NCBI GenBank assembly: GCA_002702705.1
Contig: PABH01000029.1
Location: forward strand, 55,935 to 119,934
Direction of reading: 5' to 3'
Source: Anaerolineaceae bacterium
Lineage (GTDB): Bacteria > Chloroflexota > Anaerolineae > Anaerolineales > Anaerolineaceae
DNA length: 64,000 bases
The translations under genes were made by a program, and so were the position numbers. Positions 46,088 to 54,630 of this stretch are shown one piece after another. The number at the start of each line of letters is the position of its first letter. Position 1 is the first letter of the stretch. The notes under the pieces are model-generated. The model was not told where the DNA came from. It did no database searches and saw only the letters and a list, made by a program, of their open reading frames with translations.

Positions 46088-46915
46088 TTAAGAATTCATT
46101 GTTTCCGCTGTTGTAAGTATGGCCTCAATCATATTTTTCATTTCCTTGCCTGTGTATAAACCGAAGTTCATTTCCGTTTCATTTTTTAGAATAGGCTCTG
46201 CCATCCAAATTCGTGATGGAGCAATCCACAACGATAAACCTTTGGAAACGAGCGAGTCTTTGCCATGCCGCAAAAAAATAATGGATATCGAACGGACACC
46301 ATCTCGAAGATCACGGGATAACAACATAAAACGATCTTCAGAAAGGCCAATATCGTTAAAATAGGAGAGCAACTTTTCTTCCATAGGTTCTTTAATTAAT
46401 TTGTTGATTATTTCAAAAAAGTCGGCTGGAACAGTAGTTGCGTAATTTAGGTATGTATCATCACAAACGGGTAGATCGAGACGCTGATGAATAGCGGAAA
46501 GAAAAGCTTCCGCATCTTTTATTCCTTCAAAAAGATATACACCCTCAGCCACACTCATCCGTTTGACATATAAAGAACGAGAACGTTGAAAGTATTCAAT
46601 GATCGGTGCGCCCTCTGATGGGTAAGACGTGATGATGAGCGATAGATCCGGCATGATCACCGGGCCAACTACCGTAAGTAGAATAGGATTAAATTGTATT
46701 TCTTCTTCTGTAGGATAGCTCAAAAAATCTCGCGCTATTAAAGAACGTTCACCAGCGGAAAGCAAGGTTTTTATTTTTTCCTCATCCATCGTACCAAACA
46801 AAGGGTTGGGTAAACCTAAGATATTGGGTGAGCGGGTTATGGCTAAAATTGCGGCCATTTCTTCAATGGTAAGTTTGAAAGCAGGCATTAAGATTTCTTT
46901 TGTTTTGGTTTCCAT
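46088..46915 (-). CDS. EspG-like WXG secretion-associated protein
   Basis: A 275-residue protein whose layout recalls mycobacterial EspG: an N-terminal FKLTIEEMAAILAITR segment, a beta-rich middle (LTVVGPVIMPDLSLIITSYP, YFQRSRSLYVKRMSVAEGVY) and C-terminal helix GKEMKNMIEAILTTAE. EspG proteins are cytosolic chaperones of ESX substrates. AAGGAAAGATAAA precedes the ATG at 46915, which lies 12 bases after the stop of the WXG-headed gene, so it likely serves that protein as chaperone or immunity factor. The match is by pattern and remains tentative. Confidence 0.5.
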   Translation of the reverse strand: METKTKEILMPAFKLTIEEMAAILAITRSPNILGLPNPLFGTMDEEKIKTLLSAGERSLIARDFLSYPTEEEIQFNPILLTVVGPVIMPDLSLIITSYPSEGAPIIEYFQRSRSLYVKRMSVAEGVYLFEGIKDAEAFLSAIHQRLDLPVCDDTYLNYATTVPADFFEIINKLIKEPMEEKLLSYFNDIGLSEDRFMLLSRDLRDGVRSISIIFLRHGKDSLVSKGLSLWIAPSRIWMAEPILKNETEMNFGLYTGKEMKNMIEAILTTAETMNS

Positions 46916-46926
46916 TTTATCTTTCC

Positions 46927-48201
46927 TTAGTAAGCTCTTTGTTGGGGCAGCCAATTGTCATATAGGTCTGGAATATTGATAACATTATCTTGAAATTGGT
47001 TAATATATTCGGTAACTCCTTTTTCCCAGGTATTGGGAAGGGGCAAGTTTGAAATATTATTCTGAAACCTACCTGTACCAACAATTAAGTGTGTCTTAAG
47101 CTCAGTTAACGGGGTATTTACCAGTCCGATGACTACATTTAATGCGTCGTTACCTATCGCTTTAAAATCTTCACCTATCGTTTGACGAATACCTGGATCA
47201 AAAACGCTTTCACCAACGGTCTTCATGATTCCAATCGTAGGGTTAGTAAGCCGAGTAAAAAAATTTGATAATTCTGCAAAGTTCTCTAGACTTGGGTCTT
47301 TACTGATAGTTTTAAAAATCTCTTTGATATCTTTTCCACCAGTTGAACTATCATATAATAGGCGGCCTATATCATTCATTAATGGGGAAAGGGATATTCG
47401 TTGAACATTTTCATATCTCTGGTCCTGAAAAGCCAGCATATTTTCGAGAATTAACGGATCATCACCAAATTGCCATTTGTACAGTCGATTACCTGCTTCA
47501 TACCTGGCCCAGCCAACAAATTGAATTCCCGCATTTGCAGCAAGCACCGCTGCTCCAATCCCGGTGGATGCTATCCCAATGGAAATACCTAAGGAACCTC
47601 CACTAGACGTGACTCTTCTTAAAAAATTAGGATCTTCCCCAAAAAGAGCATCACTTACAAATCCGATGGCAGCTCCCGCATTTGATAATCCTGCGAAATT
47701 AGCATTTTCTCCAAGTTCACCAATATATGCCAACACATCAGAGAGTTCAGAGACATGGGTTAATAAATCATTGGCCGAACCGCGTATCGTCTGCCATTTT
47801 GACAGAAACGCACTGCCTATTAAATTATTTGGGATTTCAGGAAATTCTCGTAAAAGATCTGTCAGATTCAAGCCGCGAAGTAATGCGATTATATCTTCGT
47901 TTTTATCAAATAATACAGCCGCTTCCTCTTCCGCCTTCTCAAATATTTGAACAATTTCTCGCAACGATTCACTTCCAAACCACAAGGCTTCCCTGAGACG
48001 GTTTAACCCTGGTAAAGCCAGGCTTTCCATTTCAGTTGTAAATGCATCTGCTGCCTTTCCGGTAAAACCACACCTATGCAAAACTTCAACTTGTTGGGAA
48101 ATAGATTGGGTTAGTCGTTGGATCTGCTCCGCTTCTCCCGAAAATAAATCTATGGTTTTTTTCATATCTTCATAATTTACAAGAATTTCAGCCCCGGTCA
48201 T
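46927..48201 (-). CDS. WXG100-headed protein with hydrophobic glycine-rich middle
   Basis: A 424-residue protein. The N-terminal WXG100-like domain (residues 1-95: VNYEDMKKTIDLFSGEAEQI, turn GFTGKAADAF, then FPGLNRLREALWFGSESL) is close to that of the metallopeptidase and glycine-rich effectors. A central segment (GGSLGISIGIASTGIGAAVL and neighbours, about 210-235) is hydrophobic and Gly/Ala-rich and may insert into membranes. The remainder is helical with no catalytic motif seen. GAGGTGAT precedes the ATG at 48201. It may be a pore-forming effector or a structural export substrate; the EspG-like gene follows directly. Confidence 0.65.
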   Translation of the reverse strand: MTGAEILVNYEDMKKTIDLFSGEAEQIQRLTQSISQQVEVLHRCGFTGKAADAFTTEMESLALPGLNRLREALWFGSESLREIVQIFEKAEEEAAVLFDKNEDIIALLRGLNLTDLLREFPEIPNNLIGSAFLSKWQTIRGSANDLLTHVSELSDVLAYIGELGENANFAGLSNAGAAIGFVSDALFGEDPNFLRRVTSSGGSLGISIGIASTGIGAAVLAANAGIQFVGWARYEAGNRLYKWQFGDDPLILENMLAFQDQRYENVQRISLSPLMNDIGRLLYDSSTGGKDIKEIFKTISKDPSLENFAELSNFFTRLTNPTIGIMKTVGESVFDPGIRQTIGEDFKAIGNDALNVVIGLVNTPLTELKTHLIVGTGRFQNNISNLPLPNTWEKGVTEYINQFQDNVINIPDLYDNWLPQQRAY

Positions 48202-48240
48202 ATCACCTCTTTTATCTCTATTTCTCACCCATCATCGTGA

Positions 48241-50598
48241 TCAAAACTGTGTTTTATCTGAAAAATCTTGGTCGATTAAGGTTTCGCCACCGTCAGAAGA
48301 TTTCTTCGGCTTACCTTCCTCTTTTAATTCAGGCACATCCTCTGCCAAGGTTTTGTTAGGGTTGGTTTGCGAATCCTTGGAATCCTGCTGGCCAGCTTCA
48401 AACCCAAAGGTAGCGGTTTCATTCTCGCTATACTGGAATGCCTGGGTACCCTCACTGGTCCCAATGGTTTCTTCTAAAATATTGAAATCTTCCATCGTCT
48501 GATTTCCATTGATCTTGAATTCTTCTTGTGTTTTGTCACCATCCAATGGTCGGTCTTCTTTCGTTTTATCGCTTCGATTCAAATCTTCTTTCGGATCTAT
48601 GAATTGTTCCTCTTGGGTTTTGCCATCATCCAGAGATAAATCCTCCTGGGTTTTATAATTTTTCAAGTCTTCTTTTGTATCAATAAATTGTTCTTCTACC
48701 GTGTCATGATTTTGTGCCAATTCCATATCCACAGTATCATGTTCCATATCCATCGTTGCCAAATCAATCTCATCCATCGTGGCATCTTCGGAAGCATGAG
48801 AAAGCGGATTGACACGGCTGATGAATTTTATTCGCACTCGTTTTCCCAGGCGGATTTCGTCACCCGTTATTAACAAACGGCTATTTTCTTCTAATTTTTC
48901 TTCATTTACATAGGTGCCATATTTCGGATAGTTGATCTTTCCATCTAAATCAGTCGTAAAGGCTTGCGATAGATAAAAAAGTTGTCCTTTTTGCTCAATC
49001 ACCGCATGCTGGCGTGAAACAGGTGTATCTGCACTAAAAACAATATCATTTTCTAATGAACGGCCTAACAACAAATTTGTTTTTGTAATATCAATTTCTT
49101 TCCCCACCAGCATCTTATCATCGCTGGCTTCGATGATTAATTTTGCTAAAGCAGTGTCTTTCGGCGGATTACTGGCCATAATGTTTTCAATATCTTGTTT
49201 TTGTTTTTTTCGAAGGATAAAAAACAAGACAATAACAATCAACAACACCCCCCCACCCAACACAAAGGGAAATACTCCCTTCCCTAAAGCTGATTCACTG
49301 CTGGAATTTTCTTGTGGATCCAATATTAGTCCTTCAGCTTCAGTAGGTTGAATTTGCGGCTCTTTAGTAGGTAAGGTTACATATACAAAAATTTCTTCTT
49401 GATCAATCGGCTGGTTGGCTACGTCTTCAGCAATTACCGTAATCATTTGTTCGCTTGCGCTAGCTTTGGAAAAATCCCACTCAACAGAATAAGGGTACTC
49501 ATTATCTATCCCAATAAGATCTTCATTGATCATAAACCGTACATGGTCTACCACTGCGCCTGATCCAGTGAAAGAAGCTGTTAAGACTTGTTTTCCCAGT
49601 ACACTTTGCCCATCTTCATGCGACATGATTTTTATATTAATTGGGAATTCGGGTAATAAGAACCTACGGGTGTCCTGGTCTTGGACTTGTTTGGAATCAA
49701 CCGTTACTATTAATGAGTGTGTGCCAGGCGCAGCATTGGATAAATATGAGATTACATATTCTGAATTAAGGTGATCAGCTAGATCATTAAAAAGCATACC
49801 GACATCTTCAGAATCAGTAGAAAACAAATATTTTCCCCCAGTGAGCAATGCTAAACGCTGAAGTCCATTTTGATCAATTTTGTTTCCCAAGCCAATTGTG
49901 TATAAAGGAACCCTAGTTTGTTCATCAGAAGCCAATGCTACCACATCTTCAAATGTATGAATACTGCATAATCCCCCAGAGAATGTTTCATCTACGCCGT
50001 CAGTTAACAAAATGACAGCCCGACGCCCCACCGGCAAGGTGGCTGATTTCTGAACAGCTTCATAAGCCGCGTCGTATAAACAGGTGCCTGAATTTTGAAT
50101 GGCATCAATCTGTTGGATTGAACGCATTACTTGCTGATGGTCGTAAGAAAAATCAATTAATGTTGATATTTTTTCATTGAACCCAATAACTGAAATTTTG
50201 TCTTCTTCACCCATACGGGCAATAAATTCCTGCCCAGCATTTCTTAAGTCCTCAACAGCTCTCCCTCGCATACTGCCACTCGTATCAACAACCAAAACAA
50301 TGTTTAATGGGGCTTCTTTTGCATAGTTGACTTCCATAACTTCCATTGTTTTAGAATCTTCTGTAAGGGAGAAATTTTCCTTGGTTAATCCTCTTACTGG
50401 TTCACCATTTTCATCAACAACGGATAAATAACTTTTTATTTCATATGCAATTGTTTTTTCTAAAGGCTGTCCTTCCACATAATGTACAATTATTTCTGCT
50501 TTACCTTGTCCATAACCTATTCCATCTGTGACGAATAAAATAAAGATTAATAAAAACAATTTCAACACAAAATGATACCCATGTGAAAATTTTGTCAT
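48241..50598 (-). CDS. VWA-TM-FHA membrane protein with Thr-rich phospho-tail
   Basis: A 785-residue protein. GGAGG lies 9 bases before the ATG at 50598. Domains in order: signal peptide (about 1-32), extracytoplasmic VWA with an intact MIDAS (VDTSGSM), an Ig-like beta domain, one TM helix (FVLGGGVLLIVIVLFFILR), a cytosolic FHA domain (LLLGRSLENDIVF, PVSRQHAVIE, GTYVN), and a tail of about 170 residues rich in acidic Thr motifs (DATMDE, DTVDME, KTQEE, KTKED, QTMED). The tail looks like a multi-site substrate for Hanks kinases. It is the first gene of the leftward set, divergent from its paralogue. Role in the secretion machine is inferred. Confidence 0.85.
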   Translation of the reverse strand: MTKFSHGYHFVLKLFLLIFILFVTDGIGYGQGKAEIIVHYVEGQPLEKTIAYEIKSYLSVVDENGEPVRGLTKENFSLTEDSKTMEVMEVNYAKEAPLNIVLVVDTSGSMRGRAVEDLRNAGQEFIARMGEEDKISVIGFNEKISTLIDFSYDHQQVMRSIQQIDAIQNSGTCLYDAAYEAVQKSATLPVGRRAVILLTDGVDETFSGGLCSIHTFEDVVALASDEQTRVPLYTIGLGNKIDQNGLQRLALLTGGKYLFSTDSEDVGMLFNDLADHLNSEYVISYLSNAAPGTHSLIVTVDSKQVQDQDTRRFLLPEFPINIKIMSHEDGQSVLGKQVLTASFTGSGAVVDHVRFMINEDLIGIDNEYPYSVEWDFSKASASEQMITVIAEDVANQPIDQEEIFVYVTLPTKEPQIQPTEAEGLILDPQENSSSESALGKGVFPFVLGGGVLLIVIVLFFILRKKQKQDIENIMASNPPKDTALAKLIIEASDDKMLVGKEIDITKTNLLLGRSLENDIVFSADTPVSRQHAVIEQKGQLFYLSQAFTTDLDGKINYPKYGTYVNEEKLEENSRLLITGDEIRLGKRVRIKFISRVNPLSHASEDATMDEIDLATMDMEHDTVDMELAQNHDTVEEQFIDTKEDLKNYKTQEDLSLDDGKTQEEQFIDPKEDLNRSDKTKEDRPLDGDKTQEEFKINGNQTMEDFNILEETIGTSEGTQAFQYSENETATFGFEAGQQDSKDSQTNPNKTLAEDVPELKEEGKPKKSSDGGETLIDQDFSDKTQF

Positions 50599-50650
50599 TA
50601 TATCCAGCCTCCAGTATAAACTAGCCCTCATTAATAGATTATCCCCAAAG

Positions 50651-50680
50651 AGTATACAATTTGTTTAGGGTAAAAAACAA
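50651..50680 (-). promoter_or_regulatory. Candidate promoter for leftward secretion genes
   Basis: On the minus strand TTGTTT and TATACT are separated by 18 bases, about 50 bases upstream of the VWA-FHA start codon at 50598. A fair sigma70-type match within the shared divergent region. Confidence 0.45.
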
Positions 50681-50757
50681 GTAAAAACAAGATTAAATAC
50701 AAATTCTGACAAATATATTTACCTGCATAAAATTTGTATTAATTAAATTTTATTTTG

Positions 50758-50785
50758 TTTGCGTTTTACGCAAAATCAGTATAAT
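50758..50785 (+). promoter_or_regulatory. Promoter with overlapping dyad for rightward secretion operon
   Basis: A perfect TATAAT (50780-50785) follows TTTGCG by 16 bases. The -35 region is embedded in a small inverted repeat TTTGCG-TTTTA-CGCAAA (50758-50774), a possible operator. The start codon of the first gene lies 100 bases downstream, leaving a moderate leader. Confidence 0.6.
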
Positions 50786-50887
50786 ATATTAAGAATAGGG
50801 TGGTTTCGGTATCCAACCACATCAATAATACTTTTTTTGTACTTTTATAAAAACTCGAGATTGGAAAATTTTATTGTAGGAACATTC

Positions 50888-53179
50888 ATGAAAAGACTCC
50901 GATATTTAATTTTTTTAATTATCTTGGTTAGTAGCTTCCTCTTTCAAGCTCCTGTTCCACAAGCTTCGGCACAATCCAATCTTTCAATTGTTATTAACTC
51001 AATTATCTTAAATGAGAATGAAAAAGAATTATCATACAATATTTATTTTACAATTGTAGATCGTATCACCGGCCGGGCTATGCCCAATATACAGATCAAA
51101 TCTTCTTCACTGGAATTGTTGGAAGAAAAACAATTAGTCGAAACAATTGTAAAAAAACCCGAATCCCCCTATTACATTAGCCTTGTATTAGATGCTAGTG
51201 GCAGTATGCTAGGCGCGCAATCCGCCTTACAAGATGCTGCTACCAGTGCTATTCGTAATGCCCCATCCGGTACCCAATTTACTGTTCTTTCATTTAATGA
51301 ACAAATTCAACAATTATCCACTTTTGCAGATTCAGTAGAACGAACCATCAATGCCATTAAAAAGGTAAAACCAGAAAGCGGTAAGGGGACATGCCTTTTT
51401 GATGCTGCTTATAAAGCGGTGGAACTGCTTACCGAAACTCCACCAGGTAGGCGGTCAGTTGTTTTATTTACCGATGGGAGAGATGAACTTAGCAATGGAA
51501 ATCCTTGCAGTAAATATACATTTGATCAAGTTATCAGTTTAGCAACACAAAATGACGTTCGCATTCCAATTAATACAATTGGCTTAGGCACAGCGGCGAT
51601 TAATGAGTCCGAATTGACTGCAATTGCCAATTACAGTGGCGGTTTTTCAGCCATTGGAAGTGAATCGGAATTATCAAATTTATTCGCCGAGATCATGGAC
51701 TCGTTGCAAGCTCAATGGCTGGGAAGCGGGTTTGTTTACCCGCAGGCTGGAATTCATACGGCTGTATTTAGAGTCGATTTAGAAGATGGATCAACTTTAT
51801 CTTCACAATTTAGCTTTGATACAAACCGCTCTTATAACATACCTGCACAAACACCAAAAATACTATTGGAAAGCATTCAATTTGACCGGGAAAACAACTT
51901 GTATGATGTCTCTTTAAATATAGAAAACACTAAAATATTAAAATCCTTGGATTTTTCAATTTGGGAAAAACAAGGCGGTGTGAAGATTCTAGGAACAAGA
52001 TATACCTACCCAAACGATCCAAATCCATACAAAGTTTCAGCCTCTGGATTAATGCTGGATGTTGATTATGTGCTGGTAATATCTGGATATGATTCTCAAA
52101 ATAATCCAATATTAAATCAGAATCAAGGCACAGCATTATTAGAGCATGAATTTAAATATAATCCAAACAGCCAGGGAGCTTTGATAGAAATTTCATCTGT
52201 TGCTATTCCAAAAGATTTACGTTTGACAATCACCAATTCTGACCCACAAAACAGGATTGCGGTTTATGAAGGTTGGTTAATTAATGAAAGTAATAACACC
52301 CAACTCAGTGATTCCATATTTACTGTGAATGGATTAAATGAAGATGACACCATTTTTGTACCGATGTCCAATATCCCGAATGGAAAATATACGGTTATCT
52401 TGCAAGCTTTAGATACAAATGGTCAGATTTTATCACGAACAGAATATAACGGAATTGTATACAGTGCTCCAAAGTTAGGGTTTTTTAAGAAAATCGGCGC
52501 TGGGATCCAAGAAAACCCGATTATATTAATCGCTATTGTTGTGATTATTATTGTTTTTATTGCCTTTTTAGTAATTAATTATCAAAAAAACAAACAAACC
52601 ACTGGTACACCAGCATTACAAGCAGATCATATTATTACACCGGTAACATTTAATAAAAGCAAATCTAATGAAGTACCCGTAGTTCGGACAGAATTTTTAA
52701 GTATTAATAATCTGGCTTCATCCAATGCAAATACACCCTCAAAAGGGCTTCGTGCTATTCAAGCAGCACAGCTTTCACAAAATAAAATGGATAAAAATTT
52801 TAACACTCAAGTCGATGTTCCTGAATTTCAGCCCATTCCTCCCTCACAAAAACCCGCTTTAGCCCATATTATTGTTGAAAAATCGAATAATACAAAATTA
52901 GAAGGTCAGAAAATTGCTATTAATAACTTCCCATTTACCATCGGGCGCAATACGCAAAATGATTGCATTATTGATGACAATATGATTTCTAAATTTCACG
53001 CTGAAATCACTTATGATCCTTCTCAACAAAAATTTTATATCAAAGATAAGGGTAGCACCAATGGTACTTGGATTAAGGGAAAACGAATACCAAGCGACCA
53101 CTTGATTTATATCGGTCAAGACCAAATTATTCGTTTTGGGACATCAACCCAAATTATTTTCAAACTATCGATTTTATAA
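50888..53179 (+). CDS. VWA-TM-FHA membrane protein, first gene of the rightward operon
   Basis: A 763-residue protein. The ATG at 50888 (TAGGAAC upstream) begins a signal peptide to about residue 28. An extracytoplasmic VWA domain with MIDAS LDASGSM follows, then a beta region, a TM helix near 550-572 (PIILIAIVVIIIVFIAFLVI), a disordered linker and a C-terminal FHA domain with all phospho-Thr-binding residues (FTIGRNTQNDCII, ISKFHAEI, GSTNGTWI). It is a paralogue of the divergent VWA-FHA protein but lacks the Thr-rich tail. The pair may form a membrane complex in which the FHA domain reads phosphorylated Thr on the partner or on kinases. Confidence 0.9.
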   Translation: MKRLRYLIFLIILVSSFLFQAPVPQASAQSNLSIVINSIILNENEKELSYNIYFTIVDRITGRAMPNIQIKSSSLELLEEKQLVETIVKKPESPYYISLVLDASGSMLGAQSALQDAATSAIRNAPSGTQFTVLSFNEQIQQLSTFADSVERTINAIKKVKPESGKGTCLFDAAYKAVELLTETPPGRRSVVLFTDGRDELSNGNPCSKYTFDQVISLATQNDVRIPINTIGLGTAAINESELTAIANYSGGFSAIGSESELSNLFAEIMDSLQAQWLGSGFVYPQAGIHTAVFRVDLEDGSTLSSQFSFDTNRSYNIPAQTPKILLESIQFDRENNLYDVSLNIENTKILKSLDFSIWEKQGGVKILGTRYTYPNDPNPYKVSASGLMLDVDYVLVISGYDSQNNPILNQNQGTALLEHEFKYNPNSQGALIEISSVAIPKDLRLTITNSDPQNRIAVYEGWLINESNNTQLSDSIFTVNGLNEDDTIFVPMSNIPNGKYTVILQALDTNGQILSRTEYNGIVYSAPKLGFFKKIGAGIQENPIILIAIVVIIIVFIAFLVINYQKNKQTTGTPALQADHIITPVTFNKSKSNEVPVVRTEFLSINNLASSNANTPSKGLRAIQAAQLSQNKMDKNFNTQVDVPEFQPIPPSQKPALAHIIVEKSNNTKLEGQKIAINNFPFTIGRNTQNDCIIDDNMISKFHAEITYDPSQQKFYIKDKGSTNGTWIKGKRIPSDHLIYIGQDQIIRFGTSTQIIFKLSIL

Positions 53180-53259
53180 GGGAGGTGAAAAGAAAAGTGG
53201 GGTAAATTTTTTGAGTAAGCCAGAAGTAAAAAAATATATTCAAGAAAGGAAATAAAAAG

Positions 53260-53565
53260 ATGGCTGGCGATAATATTGAGTTAAATTACGAAGAAATGCA
53301 AAAATGTATTCAAGTCTTCCAAAATGAGGCAAGCGATCTAACCACTTTATACAACAATGTACGTAATCAAACTGAACAATTACATGGAGATAAATTTGTT
53401 GGGAAGGCTGCAGATAAATTCTATGATGAAATGAACAATCTTGTATTTCCGGGTTTAGATCGATTGGTAAAGGCACTCCAACACGGTGCTGAATCACTGA
53501 CAAAAATCAATGAAAGTATTGATCAAGCGGAAACCGAAGCAAGCGGGTATTTTAAACAAGAATAA
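53260..53565 (+). CDS. WXG100-family protein 1 (FxG variant)
   Basis: A 101-residue ESAT-6/CFP-10-like helical hairpin. The WxG turn is FVG (DKFVGKAADKF), so Trp is replaced by Phe. The second helix FPGLDRLVKALQHGAESL matches the heads of the three effector candidates, which suggests a common dimerisation partner. The C-terminus has Y-x-x-x-E (YFKQE), the type VII export signal. AGAAAGGAAATAAAAAG precedes the ATG. It is the first of four tandem WXG100 genes. Confidence 0.88.
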   Translation: MAGDNIELNYEEMQKCIQVFQNEASDLTTLYNNVRNQTEQLHGDKFVGKAADKFYDEMNNLVFPGLDRLVKALQHGAESLTKINESIDQAETEASGYFKQE

Positions 53566-53589
53566 TAGGAAAACTCCTTGGAGGTAATT

Positions 53590-53889
53590 ATGTCGGATAC
53601 GATTCGTATTGAATTTCAAGCAATTGAAGATATGATCAAAACTTGTAATAATGCTGCTCAATCTTTGGAAGATACAAGCCAACAGATGAAATCCGTTGCA
53701 ACAACCTTTGAAGGCGGGGTTTTTATTGGCCAAGCCGGTGAAGCTTATGTGGATGCCATCCGCACAGGCCTTATTCCTTCGATTACCAGGCTATCAGAAA
53801 AATTTATTGAAATAGCAGGAGATCTACAAGGCACATTATCAGACTTCATTAATGAAGATCAGGAAGCCCGCAGCCGGTTAATAGATTAA
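53590..53889 (+). CDS. WXG100-family protein 2 (FxG variant)
   Basis: A 99-residue helical hairpin of the WXG100 type with turn FIG (GGVFIGQAGEAYVDAI). GGAGGTAATT precedes the ATG at 53590; an earlier in-frame codon at 53578 is not needed. Its C-terminus (NEDQEARSRLID) lacks a clear Y-x-x-x-D/E signal, so it may be exported as a heterodimer with a signal-bearing partner. Four different WXG100 proteins in a row point to several dimer combinations. Confidence 0.85.
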   Translation: MSDTIRIEFQAIEDMIKTCNNAAQSLEDTSQQMKSVATTFEGGVFIGQAGEAYVDAIRTGLIPSITRLSEKFIEIAGDLQGTLSDFINEDQEARSRLID

Positions 53890-53901
53890 TAAGGAGCTAA
53901 G

Positions 53902-54249
53902 ATGGACGCACAAACATATCGTCGTACATTAATTCGGGTAGCCCGACACATGGTGGAAATGGCAAAATCCCAAGTAAACAATCAAATTAACGCGATTGAA
54001 ACTCGTGTTGCAAGTGAAGCTTCAAAACAGGTTCAAAAAGTTGTTAGTGGTATTTGGATTGGCAAAGGCGCAGATGCCTTTGTTGAATTAATTAACAACG
54101 AATTTACCAGTCGGGTTAATCGTATACTTGGGCAAAGTAGATTCATGGTGCAGACCTTAGATCATGCTGTTGAAAGAATCAACGAAGCTGATCAACAAGC
54201 TGCATCCATTGCCAGCGAAGCGGGTGAAATCTTCCGCAATATTTACTAA
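53902..54249 (+). CDS. WXG100-family protein 3 (canonical WIG)
   Basis: A 115-residue helical hairpin and the only one of the four with the true Trp turn (SGIWIGKGADAFVELI). The N-terminal helix is longer than usual. The end, GEIFRNIY, has no Y-x-x-x-D/E. AAGGAGCTAAG precedes the ATG, 12 bases after the previous stop. It may be the structural or partner subunit of the secreted heterodimers. Confidence 0.88.
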   Translation: MDAQTYRRTLIRVARHMVEMAKSQVNNQINAIETRVASEASKQVQKVVSGIWIGKGADAFVELINNEFTSRVNRILGQSRFMVQTLDHAVERINEADQQAASIASEAGEIFRNIY

Positions 54250-54263
54250 GGAAGGAACAAAAA

Positions 54264-54566
54264 ATGTCGCAAAATGAAATTTTTATGGAAGTCGATGAAG
54301 TTCAAAACATGTCAAACGTGTTCAGCCAAATTGGACAAGTTTTAGAACAAGTTAATAGCGCTTTAGAAACCGCTATGCATATCGTTCAATCCAAAGCAGT
54401 TGTTGGCATAATCGGGGAAACAGCATTAGAAAGATTTATCAATCGGCTCAAGCCCGAAATAAAACAGCTTGCTGATTTATGTATTGAATTAAATCAAGAT
54501 TTGAATGGGGCAATCGTCAGTTACCGTGATGGAGATAACAGCGGATCACAAAGATTTGCAAATTAA
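54264..54566 (+). CDS. WXG100-family protein 4 (IxG variant)
   Basis: A 100-residue WXG100-type hairpin with turn IIG (AVVGIIGETALERFINRL). It ends with YRDGDNSGSQRFAN, containing Y-x-x-x-D (YRDGD), a possible export signal. AAGGAAGGAACAAAAA precedes the ATG. A long stem-loop follows, which may raise the amount of the four small proteins over the downstream machinery. Confidence 0.82.
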   Translation: MSQNEIFMEVDEVQNMSNVFSQIGQVLEQVNSALETAMHIVQSKAVVGIIGETALERFINRLKPEIKQLADLCIELNQDLNGAIVSYRDGDNSGSQRFAN

Positions 54567-54576
54567 TGGTCACAAA

Positions 54577-54618
54577 TAAAATGCCTATATGTTTTATATA
54601 AAGCATATAGGCATTTTA
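54577..54618 (+). terminator. Hairpin between WXG100 genes and machinery genes
   Basis: A perfect 15-bp stem (TAAAATGCCTATATG and its complement, 54577-54618) with a 12-base loop sits in the 64-base gap before the EssB-like gene. There is no T run beyond the stem, so partial termination or 3' stabilisation of the WXG100 mRNA is more likely than a full stop. Confidence 0.65.
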
Positions 54619-54630
54619 CAGCGAGGTTAA

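Noticed and set aside
53230..54566. Programmed frameshift linking the WXG100 genes
   Set aside because: Each has its own ribosome binding site, start and stop, and a complete helical hairpin.
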